Of a DNA stretch of 64,000 bases, positions 1-9,422 are shown one piece after another. The notes under the pieces were generated by a model, which made no database searches, had not been told where the DNA came from, and worked only from the letters and a program-made list of their open reading frames with translations. This DNA comes from Rhodococcus rhodochrous (lineage in GTDB: Bacteria > Actinomycetota > Actinomycetes > Mycobacteriales > Mycobacteriaceae): the NCBI RefSeq assembly GCF_900187265.1, contig NZ_LT906450.1, positions 1,169,444 to 1,233,443 of the forward strand, read 5' to 3'. Each line of letters starts with the position of its first letter. The stretch's first letter is position 1. A program made the position numbers and the translations under genes.

Positions 1-1
1 G

Positions 2-1186
2 CTGATGAGCCCGCTGGTGTGGGATCTCGCGCACATCGCCAACCAGGAGGAGCGCTGGCTCGTGCGGGTCGCGGGCAGGCGCCCTGCGGTCCGCGGCGAC
101 ATCGACGATCTCTACGACGCGTTCCGGCATCCCCGCGCGACCCGCACGGGGCTGCCGCTGCTCGACCCCGAGGCCGCCCGCGGCTACGCGCGTGCCGTCC
201 GTGATCTCACCTGGGACGTGCTCGAGCACAGTGCATTCGACGACGAGCTGACCCGCGAGGGTTTCGTCTTCGCGATGGTCGCGCAGCACGAACAGCAGCA
301 CGACGAGACGATGCTCGCGACACACCAACTGCGACAGGGTCCGCCGCTGCTCGACGCGCCGGAAGCGCCGCGCACCGGAACCGTCCGCGACACCGAACGC
401 GTCCGGATCCCCGCCGGCGCATTCGAGATGGGGACGTCCACCGATCCGTGGGCCCTCGACAACGAACGCCCGGCGCATGTCGTGGAGGTGCCGGAGTTCG
501 AACTCGACGCCGTGCCCGTCACCAACCGTCGGTACCTCGAGTTCATCGAGGACGGTGGCTACGAGCGGCCCGAACTGTGGAGCGAGGTGGGCCGGCAGCA
601 CCGCCTCGACGCCGGTCTCGAGGCCCCGCAGTTCTGGAGTCGCGACGAAACCGGATGGAGCCGAACGGCCTTCGGTCGTACCGCGCCGCTGAACCCGGAC
701 GAGCCGGTCGTGCACGTGTGCTTCCACGAGGCCGAGGCGTTCGCCCGCTGGGTCGGTGGGCGTCTTCCGACCGAGGCCGAATGGGAGAAGGCGGCGCGCT
801 GGGATCCGGCCACCGGACGCAGCCGCCGATTCCCCTGGGGCGACGAGGATCCCGGTCCCGGACACGCCAATCTCGGTCAGCGTCATCTCGGTCCCGCCGT
901 GGTCGGCGCGTATCCGGAGGGGGCGTCGCCGCTCGGGGTGCATCAGCTGATCGGCGACGTGTGGGAGTGGACGTCCACGCCGTTCACCGGCTATCCGGGC
1001 TTCCGTGCGTTCCCCTACCGCGAGTACTCGGAGGTCTTCTTCGGCGACGGACACCGGGTGCTGCGCGGAGGATCGTTCGGGACCGACGAGGTCGCGTGCC
1101 GCGGAACCTTCCGCAACTGGGACCTGCCCGTCCGTCGTCAGATCTTCGCCGGGTTCCGCGTCGCATACGGGACGGGCGATGTGTAG
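2..1186 (+). CDS. egtB: EgtB, ergothioneine sulfoxide synthase (5' truncated by window)
   Basis: Non-heme iron enzyme that joins gamma-glutamylcysteine (or cysteine) to hercynine with oxygen in ergothioneine synthesis. The frame is open to the window edge, so perhaps 40 N-terminal residues lie outside. An N-terminal DinB-like part carries the iron-binding pattern H-x3-H-x-E (HEQQHDE, about residue 95 of the visible part). From about residue 135 a formylglycine-enzyme/sulfatase-modifying fold follows, with typical motifs RLPTEAEWEKAAR, GDVWEWT and RGGSF. It overlaps the next gene by 8 bp, and egtC and egtD follow, which confirms the pathway. The assignment to EgtB is firm; which thiol donor is used cannot be read here. 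Confidence 0.95.
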   Translation: MMSPLVWDLAHIANQEERWLVRVAGRRPAVRGDIDDLYDAFRHPRATRTGLPLLDPEAARGYARAVRDLTWDVLEHSAFDDELTREGFVFAMVAQHEQQHDETMLATHQLRQGPPLLDAPEAPRTGTVRDTERVRIPAGAFEMGTSTDPWALDNERPAHVVEVPEFELDAVPVTNRRYLEFIEDGGYERPELWSEVGRQHRLDAGLEAPQFWSRDETGWSRTAFGRTAPLNPDEPVVHVCFHEAEAFARWVGGRLPTEAEWEKAARWDPATGRSRRFPWGDEDPGPGHANLGQRHLGPAVVGAYPEGASPLGVHQLIGDVWEWTSTPFTGYPGFRAFPYREYSEVFFGDGHRVLRGGSFGTDEVACRGTFRNWDLPVRRQIFAGFRVAYGTGDV

Positions 1187-1928
1187 ACACCTGGCGTACA
1201 TCGGGCCGGAGACGAACGTCGCCGCACTGCTGTCCACCGGAACCAATTCGCTGCTCCGCCAGTCGTGGTCGCCCACCGACATGCGTGGGGGAGGCACGAT
1301 CAACGCCGACGGTTTCGGTGTCGGATGGTGGAGTGCCGAGGGCACCTTCGGGCGTTACCGGTCGGCGTTGCCGATCTGGTCCGATCCCTTCCTCGGTGAG
1401 GGTCTGACGTCGATACGGTCGCGCACCGTCGTCGCCGCGACCCGCTCGGCCACCGAGGGGATGCCCGTCGAACGGTCGGCGGCCGCGCCCTTCTCCGACG
1501 ACCGGTGGGCGTTCAGTCTCAACGGTGTCGTCCGGGGCTGGCCGGGATCACTCGTCACCCTCGCCGCCGCACTGCCCGTCGCCGAACTGCTGCGGCTCGA
1601 ATCGCCGACCGACGCCGCCACGCTGTGGCTCCTGCTGCAGTCGCGGCTGCGCTCGGCCGACCCCGAACCGGCGCTGATCTCACTCGTCCACGACGTGCTC
1701 GAACTCGCACCGGACTCGCGGCTGAACATGTTGCTGTGCAACGAGTCCGGGATCTGGGCGACCGCCTGGTACCACTCGCTGTGGACGTTCGTCGACGAGC
1801 AGGTCGCGATCGTGGCATCCGAACCGTTCGACGACGACAGCCGCTGGAAACCCGTACCCGACCGGCATCTCGTCGCCGCGATGCCGGGCAAACTCATCGT
1901 CTCACCACTGGAGGTCGGCTCACCGTGA
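1179..1928 (+). CDS. egtC: EgtC, gamma-glutamyl hercynylcysteine sulfoxide amidohydrolase
   Basis: Class II glutamine-amidotransferase-like (Ntn) hydrolase that removes glutamate from the EgtB product. The start ATG at 1179 is chosen because it places the catalytic cysteine at residue 2 (MCRHLAYIG), as required in this family, and because it overlaps the egtB stop. Further family blocks seen are NADGFGVGWW (about residue 45) and FSLNGVV (about residue 110). 249 residues, close to mycobacterial EgtC. Its stop overlaps the egtD start by 4 bp (GTGA), so translation is probably coupled. Confidence 0.95.
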   Translation: MCRHLAYIGPETNVAALLSTGTNSLLRQSWSPTDMRGGGTINADGFGVGWWSAEGTFGRYRSALPIWSDPFLGEGLTSIRSRTVVAATRSATEGMPVERSAAAPFSDDRWAFSLNGVVRGWPGSLVTLAAALPVAELLRLESPTDAATLWLLLQSRLRSADPEPALISLVHDVLELAPDSRLNMLLCNESGIWATAWYHSLWTFVDEQVAIVASEPFDDDSRWKPVPDRHLVAAMPGKLIVSPLEVGSP

Positions 1929-2881
1929 TCGTCGACGTGCACCTGCGCCCCGAGGACCTCGACGCCAAACTGCGCGAGGACGCACGGCGCGGACTCACGT
2001 CCGATCCCAAGTACCTGTTGCCGACCTGGCTGTACGACGCGCGGGGCAGCGAACTGTTCGACGAGATCACGCGACTGCCCGAGTACTATCCGACGCGCAC
2101 CGAATTCGCACTGCTGCGACAGCACGCCGCCGACTTCGCCGACGCCGCCCGCCCCGAGATGCTCGTCGAACTCGGCTCCGGGTCGTCCGAGAAGACGCAC
2201 GTGCTGCTCGACGCCCTCGAGCCGTATCTCCACACCTACGTACCGCAGGACGTCTCCGAACCGGCGTTGCGGTCGGCCGTCGCCCGCTTGGCGGCGGAGT
2301 ATCCGAACCTGACGGTGCACGGGGTGGTCGGCGACTTCACCGATTCGCTCGCGCATCTCCCTGCCGGCGGGAAACGCGCGATCGCGTTCCTCGGCGGCAC
2401 GATCGGCAACCTCGTCCCGAGCGAACGCGCACAGTTCCTCGCCGGGACCGCCGCGATCCTCCACCCCGGCGAGTGGCTGCTGCTCGGGGCGGGGCTCGTT
2501 ATCGACCGCGACACCCTGATCGCCGCCTACGACGACGCGGCCGGCGTGACGGCGGAGTTCGACCGGAACGTCCTGCGGGTGCTCAACGCCCGGCTCGGCG
2601 CCGACTTCGATCCCGCCCGGTTCGTACACCGCGCCGTCTGGGACCCGGAGAACGAGTGGATCGAGATGCGCCTCGAGGCGACCGAGGCGATGGACGTGAC
2701 GATCCCGGGCCTCGATCTGCAGATCTCCTTCGCGGAGGGTGAGCAGATCCGGACCGAGATCTCCGCGAAGTTCCGTCTCGTCGGTATCTCGCAGGAACTC
2801 GCCGATGCGGGATTCGTCGTCCGGCACGAATGGGTGGATCCGGACGGACGGTTCGTCCTGCTCGCCGCCTCCCGGGAGTAG
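1925..2881 (+). CDS. egtD: EgtD, L-histidine N-alpha-trimethyltransferase
   Basis: SAM-dependent enzyme that trimethylates histidine to hercynine, the first step of ergothioneine synthesis. 318 residues with a GTG start inside the GTGA overlap with egtC. The N-terminal region (KYLLPTWLYDARGSELFDEIT) and the SAM-binding loop VELGSGSSEKT (about residue 80) are characteristic of the DUF2260/EgtD family, as is FLGGTIGN near residue 155. In mycobacteria egtE normally follows; here the next gene is a transporter, so the final lyase step must be encoded elsewhere. Confidence 0.95.
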   Translation: MIVDVHLRPEDLDAKLREDARRGLTSDPKYLLPTWLYDARGSELFDEITRLPEYYPTRTEFALLRQHAADFADAARPEMLVELGSGSSEKTHVLLDALEPYLHTYVPQDVSEPALRSAVARLAAEYPNLTVHGVVGDFTDSLAHLPAGGKRAIAFLGGTIGNLVPSERAQFLAGTAAILHPGEWLLLGAGLVIDRDTLIAAYDDAAGVTAEFDRNVLRVLNARLGADFDPARFVHRAVWDPENEWIEMRLEATEAMDVTIPGLDLQISFAEGEQIRTEISAKFRLVGISQELADAGFVVRHEWVDPDGRFVLLAASRE

Positions 2882-2945
2882 TCCTCGAAAGGCGGCCGAC
2901 GAGCCGATTCGACTTCCGCCGCGCCCACACGGGACGCTGGAGGAC

Positions 2946-4172
2946 ATGGCGTCCTCCCGTCCCGTCCTGACGACCCCGGTCCTGTTGCTCATGGCCGTGG
3001 CAACGGGTCTGTGCGTGGGTGGCAACTACTTCAACCAGCCGCTGCTCGACTCCATCGCCGAAGCACTGGACACCTCCCGATCGGCCGCCGCCTCCACCGT
3101 GACGGTCGCGCAGGTCGCCTACGCTCTCGGCCTGCTGTTCCTCGTGCCGCTCGGCGACATGTTCCCGCAGCGGCGGCTGGCGGTGATGCTCATGCTGGCC
3201 GCGGCGGCGGGGCAGGGGCTGAGCGGATTCGCGCCGAACATCGGGGTGCTCGTGGTGGGCACCGCTGTCGCCGGTCTGTTCTCGGTGGCCGCGCAGGTGC
3301 TGGTGCCGTTCGCGGCGACCCTCGCGACGCCGGAATCGAGGGGTCGCGCGGTCGGCACCGTGATGAGCGGGCTGCTCGTCGGGATCCTCGTGGCCCGGAG
3401 CGTCGCGGGCATCCTCGCCGAACTCGGCGACAGCTGGACGACGGTCTACCAGGTGAGCGCGGTCGCGATGGTGCTCGTGGCGCTCGCGTTGTGGCGGGTG
3501 CTGCCGGCGACACCACCGGTGGTCCGTCAGGGTTACGGCAGCACGCTGCGATCCCTCGGGACGTTGATCGTCACGCATCCTCGCCTGCGCACCCGGACCC
3601 TGCTCGGCGGGCTGGGTTTCGCGTCGGTGGGCGCGCTGTTCTCGACGATGGCGTTCCTGCTGTCCGACCCGCCCTTCGGCCTCGACGACCTGCAGATCGG
3701 TCTCGTGGGGCTGGCCGGGGTGGCCGGTGCGTTCGCCGCGACCGCGGCGGGCCGGCTCGTCGACCGCGGCTACGGACCGCCGACGACGGCGGTGGGAGTG
3801 TTCACGCTGATCGCGTCGTGGGCGGCCCTCGCGGCGGGTGCGAGCTCGCTGGTGTGGTTCGTCGTCGGGATGCTCGTCGTCGACCTCGCGCTCAACCTCG
3901 TGCACATCACCAACCAGAACATCGTGTACGCCCTCGACCCCGAGGCCCGCTCGCGCGTCAATTCCGTCTACATGACGGGCTATTTCATCGGTGCGGCGTC
4001 CGGTTCGGCGCTCGGCACGATGGCGTGGAGCGCCGGCGGGTGGACCGCGGTGTGTGTGCTCGGTGTCGGATTGGCGGCGCTCGCGGGCGTCGTGTGGGCG
4101 CTCGATCTTCGGCTCGCCGCCCGGATGCGTGCGCGTTCGGCTACAGCGACCGGCGGACCGGCAGGAGCCTGA
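2946..4172 (+). CDS. MFS transporter (DHA1-like, 12 TM)
   Basis: Major facilitator superfamily membrane protein of 408 residues. The ATG at 2946 gives an N-terminus that enters the first membrane helix directly (VLLLMAVATGLCVGGNYFNQP). The loop 2-3 signature is present as PLGDMFPQRR, and about twelve hydrophobic segments alternate with short loops. The NYFNQPLL motif near the N-terminus recalls YnfM/arabinose-efflux-like transporters. It lies 64 bp after egtD on the same strand, so it could be read with the ergothioneine genes, but the substrate cannot be inferred. Its last 32 bp overlap the 3' end of the convergent regulator gene. Confidence 0.85.
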   Translation: MASSRPVLTTPVLLLMAVATGLCVGGNYFNQPLLDSIAEALDTSRSAAASTVTVAQVAYALGLLFLVPLGDMFPQRRLAVMLMLAAAAGQGLSGFAPNIGVLVVGTAVAGLFSVAAQVLVPFAATLATPESRGRAVGTVMSGLLVGILVARSVAGILAELGDSWTTVYQVSAVAMVLVALALWRVLPATPPVVRQGYGSTLRSLGTLIVTHPRLRTRTLLGGLGFASVGALFSTMAFLLSDPPFGLDDLQIGLVGLAGVAGAFAATAAGRLVDRGYGPPTTAVGVFTLIASWAALAAGASSLVWFVVGMLVVDLALNLVHITNQNIVYALDPEARSRVNSVYMTGYFIGAASGSALGTMAWSAGGWTAVCVLGVGLAALAGVVWALDLRLAARMRARSATATGGPAGA

Positions 4173-6729
4173 GATCGCGCGCCCGGCCGATCGCTTCCAC
4201 CCGCGTGTGCACGCCGAGCTTGCGGTAGATGCTGCGCAACTGGGTCTTGATCGTGTTGTGCGAGACGAACAACTTCTTCGCGATGTCGGCGTGCGTCGAT
4301 CCCAGCGCCAGCAACTCCAGCACGTCCGTCTCCCGCCGGGACAGTTCGACATGGGTGACCGGTTCGGTGAAGACGGACCCGATCGCCTCGTCCGGGACGG
4401 TGAGACCGCCGAGCTCCGCGAGACGCCCGGCGGCACCCTCGGCCAGAGTGGTGAAGGCGCGGCGGTTGCCGAGGGCCTCGGCGAGCGTGCAGGCCCGCTG
4501 CCAGCTGCGGACCGCGGCGTCCTTCTCGTCGAGATCGAGGTGGGCGCTCGCCTCGACGAGCAACGCCTCGACATGTGCGCGCGGGAAGCCGCACTCCGTC
4601 CACGGAACACGCTTGAGCTTCTTGAGCGCGACCTCCGGATGACCGGTGAACAGTTCGACACGCGCGTTCGTCACCACGAGCATCGGATGGTTCTGTGGCG
4701 ACTCCTCGGCGAGGGCGCGCGCGAGGTTGCCGTTGCCGAGCGCCAGCTGCAGGTCGATCTCGGCAGCCCCGAGCAGGATGCGCGAGAACGCGCCGCGGTC
4801 GAACAGATCGTGGTGCGAGGCGATGAGCCGGTGCAGTTCGGTGAGTCCGTCGTAGGCGTTGCCCGCCGCCAGGTTGTAGTAGGCCCGGCAGTAGGCGACG
4901 AATCCCCAGAGTTCCTCCGAGACCCGCGGGACACCGAGCTCGTCGAGATATTCGACGGCACGGTCGAGCTCGAGCGAGTCGAGGTGGACGAGCGCGGACG
5001 CCACGCGGCCACCCACCTTGACCATCTCGCCCCAGCGACCCTCGGTGGGCTCGGCGTTGCTCTCGATGCGCAGCCATTCCCGGGCGCGCGGATTGTCGCC
5101 CGTCACCGCCCAGTTCAGCGCCGAGCTGCCCGCGGCGTTCTGGATGACGAAGGCGATGTTCGCGGCGTACGCACCGCGGTAGGCGCGGCGGAAGACGGTG
5201 GTGGACTCGGTCAGATGTCCGGCGAGCTGGAGCGTGATCGCCCACTGGACGCGCAGCAGCGGCAGCTGCGGACCGAGATCGTCGGGCCGGTGTTCGAGGA
5301 TCGAATGGACGAGCGGACGCAACAGCAGCGTCAACCGCGCGGCCTCACCGAATTCGCCCGAGACCCGCAGGGTCAGGGTCTGCACCGTCGCGACGTAGAC
5401 GGCCTGCGCGGCGCCGGGTGTCTTCCCGAGCTCGGTGAGTTCGTCGGGATCCGCGGGCAGGGAGGCGTGCAGGATCGAATGTTCGTCGAGCATCTGTGTG
5501 AACAGCGCGCGACCGGCCTGGACCGACGGATGGTCGCCGAGCTCCTGGTCGGGGATCTGCCGGAGGACCTTGACGAGAACATCGAAGGAGCTGTCGACCA
5601 TGCGCGCCCAGGATTCCTCGACGATTGCCACGGCGGTCTCCCAGTCGCCGGCCTCGACGGCATAGATCGACGCCTCGGCGGGCCTGCCGGCGTCGCGGTG
5701 GGCCTGGGCGAGTTCGACGAGCAGGGCGTCGACACGTCCGGGATGTTCCCGGCGGGAGATGTCGAGCACGCAGGAGCGGACGGCGTCGGGCCACCGCCAG
5801 GTCCGGGGATCCTGGAAGGGCGAATCGATCACGAGGCCGGCCGCGGCGAGCGTCGCGACTGCGGCCTCGGGGTCCGCCGCGCCCGTCAGTTCGGCCGCCC
5901 GCTCGGCGGTGACGCTGTGGGCCGCAGCGACGGAGAACGCGAACTCGCGGTGCGCGTCGTCGAGTTCGTCGAGCCGGTTCTCCACATACGTCCGCACGAG
6001 GCGGGCCGATGCGGGAGTCGGCAGTCCCCGGGAGTCGATCAGACGCTGGGGCCGGCTCCGGGCGACGGCCGTGGCCGCAGAGACGAGGGTCGGCACACCA
6101 CCGAGCGCACGGCACACGGCCTCGCACTCGCTGTCGGAGCGCTCCGGTCCGGCGTCGCGCAGCAGTGTCGTCGTCTCCTCGACGGTGAACGCGAGATCGG
6201 CGGCCGGGACGTACGTGGAGTCGATCCCGCGGAGGACGACCTCGGTCATGTCGGTGCTGTTTCCCGGCAGGCAGACGATCGCATCGAGCCGGGGGCACCG
6301 GTCGAGCAGCCGAAGGGTTGCTTCGAGTACGTCGGCCGAGTTCTGCGGCGACACACAGGCGAGCACGAGCAGGCAGGGCGACCCCAGATCGCGGAAGGTA
6401 CGGACCACGCGCTCGAACGGGGAATCGTCGGGACCGTCGCCGGCGACCTCGACGGCCGGGTGATCGGCGAGGACCGCGAGCACATGCTCGGGCAGGTCGC
6501 CGTCGCCGGACGCGGAGAGTTCGGGAACCCAGACGATCGTGTGGTCGGGTGCGCCGCCCCGATGGAGCCATCCCGCGACGAGTGTCCGCTTGCCGAAGCC
6601 CGGGGGAGCGTCGATCACCGTCAGCGTGGAGCACCGGTCGAGACACGCGAACAGTCGGGGTCGCGCCAGAGCCGAGGACAAGGAACGCCACGCGGGTGCA
6701 CCGACGCGAGGGGAGTCGGAAACACTCAC
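4141..6729 (-). CDS. LAL-type LuxR family transcriptional regulator
   Basis: Large (862 residues) ATP-binding LuxR regulator of the MalT/LAL class. It has an N-terminal P-loop region, a long alpha-helical TPR-like middle, and a C-terminal LuxR helix-turn-helix at about residues 795-855 (LSRRETDVLELLALG, then HNTIKTQLRSIYRKLG). GTG at 6729 is preferred over the GTG six bases upstream because it leaves AAGGAG at a good distance. The Walker A motif reads APPGFGKRTL: the residue after the catalytic lysine is Arg instead of Ser/Thr, so ATP binding may be altered. It converges on and overlaps the MFS gene by 32 bp. Target genes are not evident. Confidence 0.9.
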   Translation of the reverse strand: MSVSDSPRVGAPAWRSLSSALARPRLFACLDRCSTLTVIDAPPGFGKRTLVAGWLHRGGAPDHTIVWVPELSASGDGDLPEHVLAVLADHPAVEVAGDGPDDSPFERVVRTFRDLGSPCLLVLACVSPQNSADVLEATLRLLDRCPRLDAIVCLPGNSTDMTEVVLRGIDSTYVPAADLAFTVEETTTLLRDAGPERSDSECEAVCRALGGVPTLVSAATAVARSRPQRLIDSRGLPTPASARLVRTYVENRLDELDDAHREFAFSVAAAHSVTAERAAELTGAADPEAAVATLAAAGLVIDSPFQDPRTWRWPDAVRSCVLDISRREHPGRVDALLVELAQAHRDAGRPAEASIYAVEAGDWETAVAIVEESWARMVDSSFDVLVKVLRQIPDQELGDHPSVQAGRALFTQMLDEHSILHASLPADPDELTELGKTPGAAQAVYVATVQTLTLRVSGEFGEAARLTLLLRPLVHSILEHRPDDLGPQLPLLRVQWAITLQLAGHLTESTTVFRRAYRGAYAANIAFVIQNAAGSSALNWAVTGDNPRAREWLRIESNAEPTEGRWGEMVKVGGRVASALVHLDSLELDRAVEYLDELGVPRVSEELWGFVAYCRAYYNLAAGNAYDGLTELHRLIASHHDLFDRGAFSRILLGAAEIDLQLALGNGNLARALAEESPQNHPMLVVTNARVELFTGHPEVALKKLKRVPWTECGFPRAHVEALLVEASAHLDLDEKDAAVRSWQRACTLAEALGNRRAFTTLAEGAAGRLAELGGLTVPDEAIGSVFTEPVTHVELSRRETDVLELLALGSTHADIAKKLFVSHNTIKTQLRSIYRKLGVHTRVEAIGRARDLRLLPVRRSL

Positions 6730-6843
6730 GCGCACTCCTTCGGACAGGCTTCGGCCGGATCCGCGCAGGCGAGAATGCCCGAGCAGTGCCCCCCGACGGC
6801 CCTTGGTCGATCACAGACTACCCGGTCCGTTGTCGTGAGGTGG

Positions 6844-6932
6844 GGTAACGACACCTACTGTGACGTGCGGTAACGACCGCAGCCCCGCACCGGACCGTCG
6901 AGCGGACTCGACGGAGCGGGACGGGGCTGCGG
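6844..6932 (-). terminator. Hairpin terminator of the zinc-ribbon gene, plus a short repeat upstream of the LAL gene
   Basis: An inverted repeat with arms CCGCAGCCCCG (6877-6887) and CGGGGCTGCGG (6922-6932) encloses a second hairpin (GTCGAG/CTCGAC, 6897-6912). It lies just after the stop of the 6949-7626 gene and has no T-run. To its left, two copies of GGTAACGAC at 6844 and 6869 (25 bp apart) lie in the leader or promoter region of the LAL regulator. Confidence 0.6.
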
Positions 6933-6948
6933 TGGTGTGAGCCGGCGA

Positions 6949-7626
6949 CTAGCTGCCGGATGCGCTCAGACGTGCCTTCTCGAGTGCGGCGAGGGTGCGC
7001 AGGATCGTGGCCTTCTGCTTCTCCAGATCGCTGCGGCGGGCGCGAGCAGCGAGGCCGCTCTGCTCGGCGACGAGCGCGAGCTGCGCGTCGATCGCGGAGA
7101 GCTGATCGAGCAACGCGAGGGCCCGGGTCTGGATCTCCTCGACGTCCACGGCACCCGTCCGGACCGGAGCCGCGGACTTCGCCGGCTTGGACGAAGAGGA
7201 CGAGCTCCGGGCCGCGGAGGCCGGACGCGTCGACGTCTGCGCGGAGGAACCGGTGTGGCCCTCCGTGATCGCGGCGGCGCGGGGACGCAGTGCCTTGCGC
7301 ACGAGTGCCGGGTCGGGCTGCTCGGCGAGGCGGATGTCGTTGAGGGCGCGGCGCGCCTCGCGAGCGGCGAGGCGGTGCTCGTACTCCTCCTCGTCGTCGG
7401 ACTGCAGGGTGCCGCCGATGGGCCGCAGGCCGTACATGCCCATGAACTTGCGGGCCTCGTCGATGACGGCTTCGTGCTTACGGCATGTGGCACAGCGAGG
7501 TTCGTTGCGGAAGACCTCGACCGAGTCGGTGTCACCACACCAGACGCACGCACCCGGCGACCATCGTCGGACCGTTCGGATTGTCGCGTTTTCCATAGGG
7601 GCTTCGAGAGTTTGCGCGTCGGTCAC
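6949..7626 (-). CDS. Hypothetical zinc-ribbon/coiled-coil protein
   Basis: I do not recognise the family. The 225-residue product starts with two CxxC pairs (CVWC near residue 27, CATC near residue 45) that look like a treble-clef or zinc ribbon. A serine/proline-rich linker follows (about residues 125-150), then a C-terminal helical segment rich in Leu, Ala and charged residues that may be a coiled coil. The GTG start lacks a Shine-Dalgarno sequence, but TAAAGT lies 8 bp upstream, the geometry expected for a leaderless transcript. An alternative start is the ATG at 7596 (MENATIRTVRRW). It is transcribed away from the LAL regulator's promoter and ends at a strong hairpin. Confidence 0.7.
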   Translation of the reverse strand: MTDAQTLEAPMENATIRTVRRWSPGACVWCGDTDSVEVFRNEPRCATCRKHEAVIDEARKFMGMYGLRPIGGTLQSDDEEEYEHRLAAREARRALNDIRLAEQPDPALVRKALRPRAAAITEGHTGSSAQTSTRPASAARSSSSSSKPAKSAAPVRTGAVDVEEIQTRALALLDQLSAIDAQLALVAEQSGLAARARRSDLEKQKATILRTLAALEKARLSASGS

Positions 7627-7781
7627 GAGGTGCCACTTTAGGTGAAAGCCGAGTTACGCAGGGGAGGGGGGTCTCGTACGACCTGCGACGATTCGTGCGG
7701 CGTGACGAAGATCATCCCCGTCCCGGCGCGTCCTTCAAACCATTGCGCCACACAGCATTCCATACCACCCGGTCTGCCGCA

Positions 7782-8411
7782 TCACGTTGCGGTGGCAGCG
7801 GTGAGCCAGCGCACCAACGGCCGGAACTCACGCCACGCCGAACGCACCTCCTCGAGGGTGCGCGGACTGTCGATCCACGGCGGGGAGATCTCCGTCCGGC
7901 CGGCCCACAGGGACCGGTGACGCATGAGTTCGATGCGGGGATGATCGGCGTCCACGCCCCGCGGCCGGGACTTCAGCCGGTCGCCACCGATCTCGTATCC
8001 CGCGCGCTCCAGCCTGCGCACGATCCTCCGGAGCTCGGGGCCGCGACGGCCGTGGTCGACCCCGGCCCGGTAACCGGCGATCTGATCGGACGAACCGTGG
8101 AACAGGCCGGCGGCGACCCGCAACCCGGCGGCGTTTATCTCGACGTAGTAGCCGACGCTCTGCGCGACGGAGACGAATCCGCCCTGATGGGTCTTGTACG
8201 GCAGCTTGTCCTTGCTGAACCGCACGTCACGGTACGGGCGGAATGCCTTGCCCTCCCCGAACTCCTCCTCGAGTTCCGCGAGCAGGGCAAGCATCGGGCC
8301 GCGCACGCAGTCGTCGTAGACGGCCTTGTGCGCGGCCCAGAATGCTTTGCTGTTGTCGGCCTCGAGATCGTCGTAGAAGTCGAGGGCCGCGACGGGAAAT
8401 CCGGTGAACAC
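7782..8411 (-). CDS. DUF2461 family protein
   Basis: 209-residue cytoplasmic protein of the DUF2461/TIGR02453 family, recognised by the N-terminal block FPVAALDFYDDLEADNSKAFW and the central RPYRDVRFSKDKLPYKTHQG. Members are widespread and have no settled biochemical function. GTG start at 8411. It lies 33 bp downstream of prs on the same strand and could be a distal member of the glmU-prs transcript. About 155 bp between this gene and the zinc-ribbon gene hold nothing I can assign. Confidence 0.85.
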   Translation of the reverse strand: MFTGFPVAALDFYDDLEADNSKAFWAAHKAVYDDCVRGPMLALLAELEEEFGEGKAFRPYRDVRFSKDKLPYKTHQGGFVSVAQSVGYYVEINAAGLRVAAGLFHGSSDQIAGYRAGVDHGRRGPELRRIVRRLERAGYEIGGDRLKSRPRGVDADHPRIELMRHRSLWAGRTEISPPWIDSPRTLEEVRSAWREFRPLVRWLTAATAT

Positions 8412-8444
8412 CCGGACAAGTCTGCCCCGTCGTCGAGCGGTGGG

Positions 8445-9422
8445 TCAGGCGACCCCGTTGAACAGCGAGGTGACCGAGCCGTTCTCGAAGACCTCGCGGA
8501 TCGTCTGCGCGAGCAGTGGAGCGATCGACAGCACGGTGAGGCAGTCGAACTGCTTCTCCGGCGGGATCGGCAGCGTGTTGGTGACGATGACCTCCTTGGC
8601 GCCGCACGAAGCGAGGCGCTCGGCGGCCGGGTCGGAGAGCACACCGTGGGTGGCGGCGATGATGACGTCGCCCGCGCCGGCCTCCTTCAGGATCTTCACG
8701 GCACCGGCGATGGTGCCGCCGGTGTCGATCATGTCGTCGATCAGGATGCAGGTGCGACCGTCGACGTCACCGACCACGCGGTTCGACTTGACCTGGTTGG
8801 GCACCAGCGGGTCGCGGGTCTTGTGGATGAACGCCAGCGGCGCGCCACCGAGGGTGTCGGCCCACTTCTCGGCGACACGCACACGACCGGAGTCGGGGGA
8901 GACCACGGCGATGTTCTCGACGCCGTACTTGCCGCGGATGTACTCGGCGAGCTGGCCCTGGGCGTGCATGTGGTCGACCGGACCGTCGAAGAAACCCTGG
9001 ATCTGATCGGTGTGCAGGTCGACCGTGATGATGCGGTCGGCGCCGGCGGTCTTGAGCAGATCGGCGATCAGGCGGGCGGAGATGGGCTCGCGGCCGCGGT
9101 GCTTCTTGTCCTGACGGGCGTAGGGGTAGAACGGCAGGATCGCGGTGATGCGCTTGGCCGAACCACGCTTGAGCGCGTCGATCATGATGAGCTGCTCCAT
9201 GACCCACTGGTTCAGCGGGAACGGATGGCTCTGCAGCACGAAGGCATCCGAACCGCGCACCGACTCCTCGAAACGCACGAACGTCTCACCGTTCGCGAAG
9301 TCCCGTGCCGTCTGCGGGGTGAGGGGGACGCCCAGTTCCTTCGCGACCTGCTCCGCCAGCTCGGGATGGGCCCGGCCGGAGAAGAGCATCAAGTTCTTCT
9401 GGTTGTCGATCCAATTGGTCAC
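8445..9422 (-). CDS. prs: Ribose-phosphate pyrophosphokinase (PRPP synthetase)
   Basis: Makes PRPP from ribose 5-phosphate and ATP for nucleotide, histidine and NAD synthesis. 325 residues, with [18 protein letters not shown] at the N-terminus, the FANGE loop, the ATP-site pattern [16 protein letters not shown], the metal-binding [12 protein letters not shown] and the PRPP loop [11 protein letters not shown]. The GTG start at 9422 lies in a 4-bp GTGA overlap with the glmU stop, so the pair is translationally coupled, as in mycobacteria. Confidence 0.97.
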   Translation of the reverse strand: MTNWIDNQKNLMLFSGRAHPELAEQVAKELGVPLTPQTARDFANGETFVRFEESVRGSDAFVLQSHPFPLNQWVMEQLIMIDALKRGSAKRITAILPFYPYARQDKKHRGREPISARLIADLLKTAGADRIITVDLHTDQIQGFFDGPVDHMHAQGQLAEYIRGKYGVENIAVVSPDSGRVRVAEKWADTLGGAPLAFIHKTRDPLVPNQVKSNRVVGDVDGRTCILIDDMIDTGGTIAGAVKILKEAGAGDVIIAATHGVLSDPAAERLASCGAKEVIVTNTLPIPPEKQFDCLTVLSIAPLLAQTIREVFENGSVTSLFNGVA

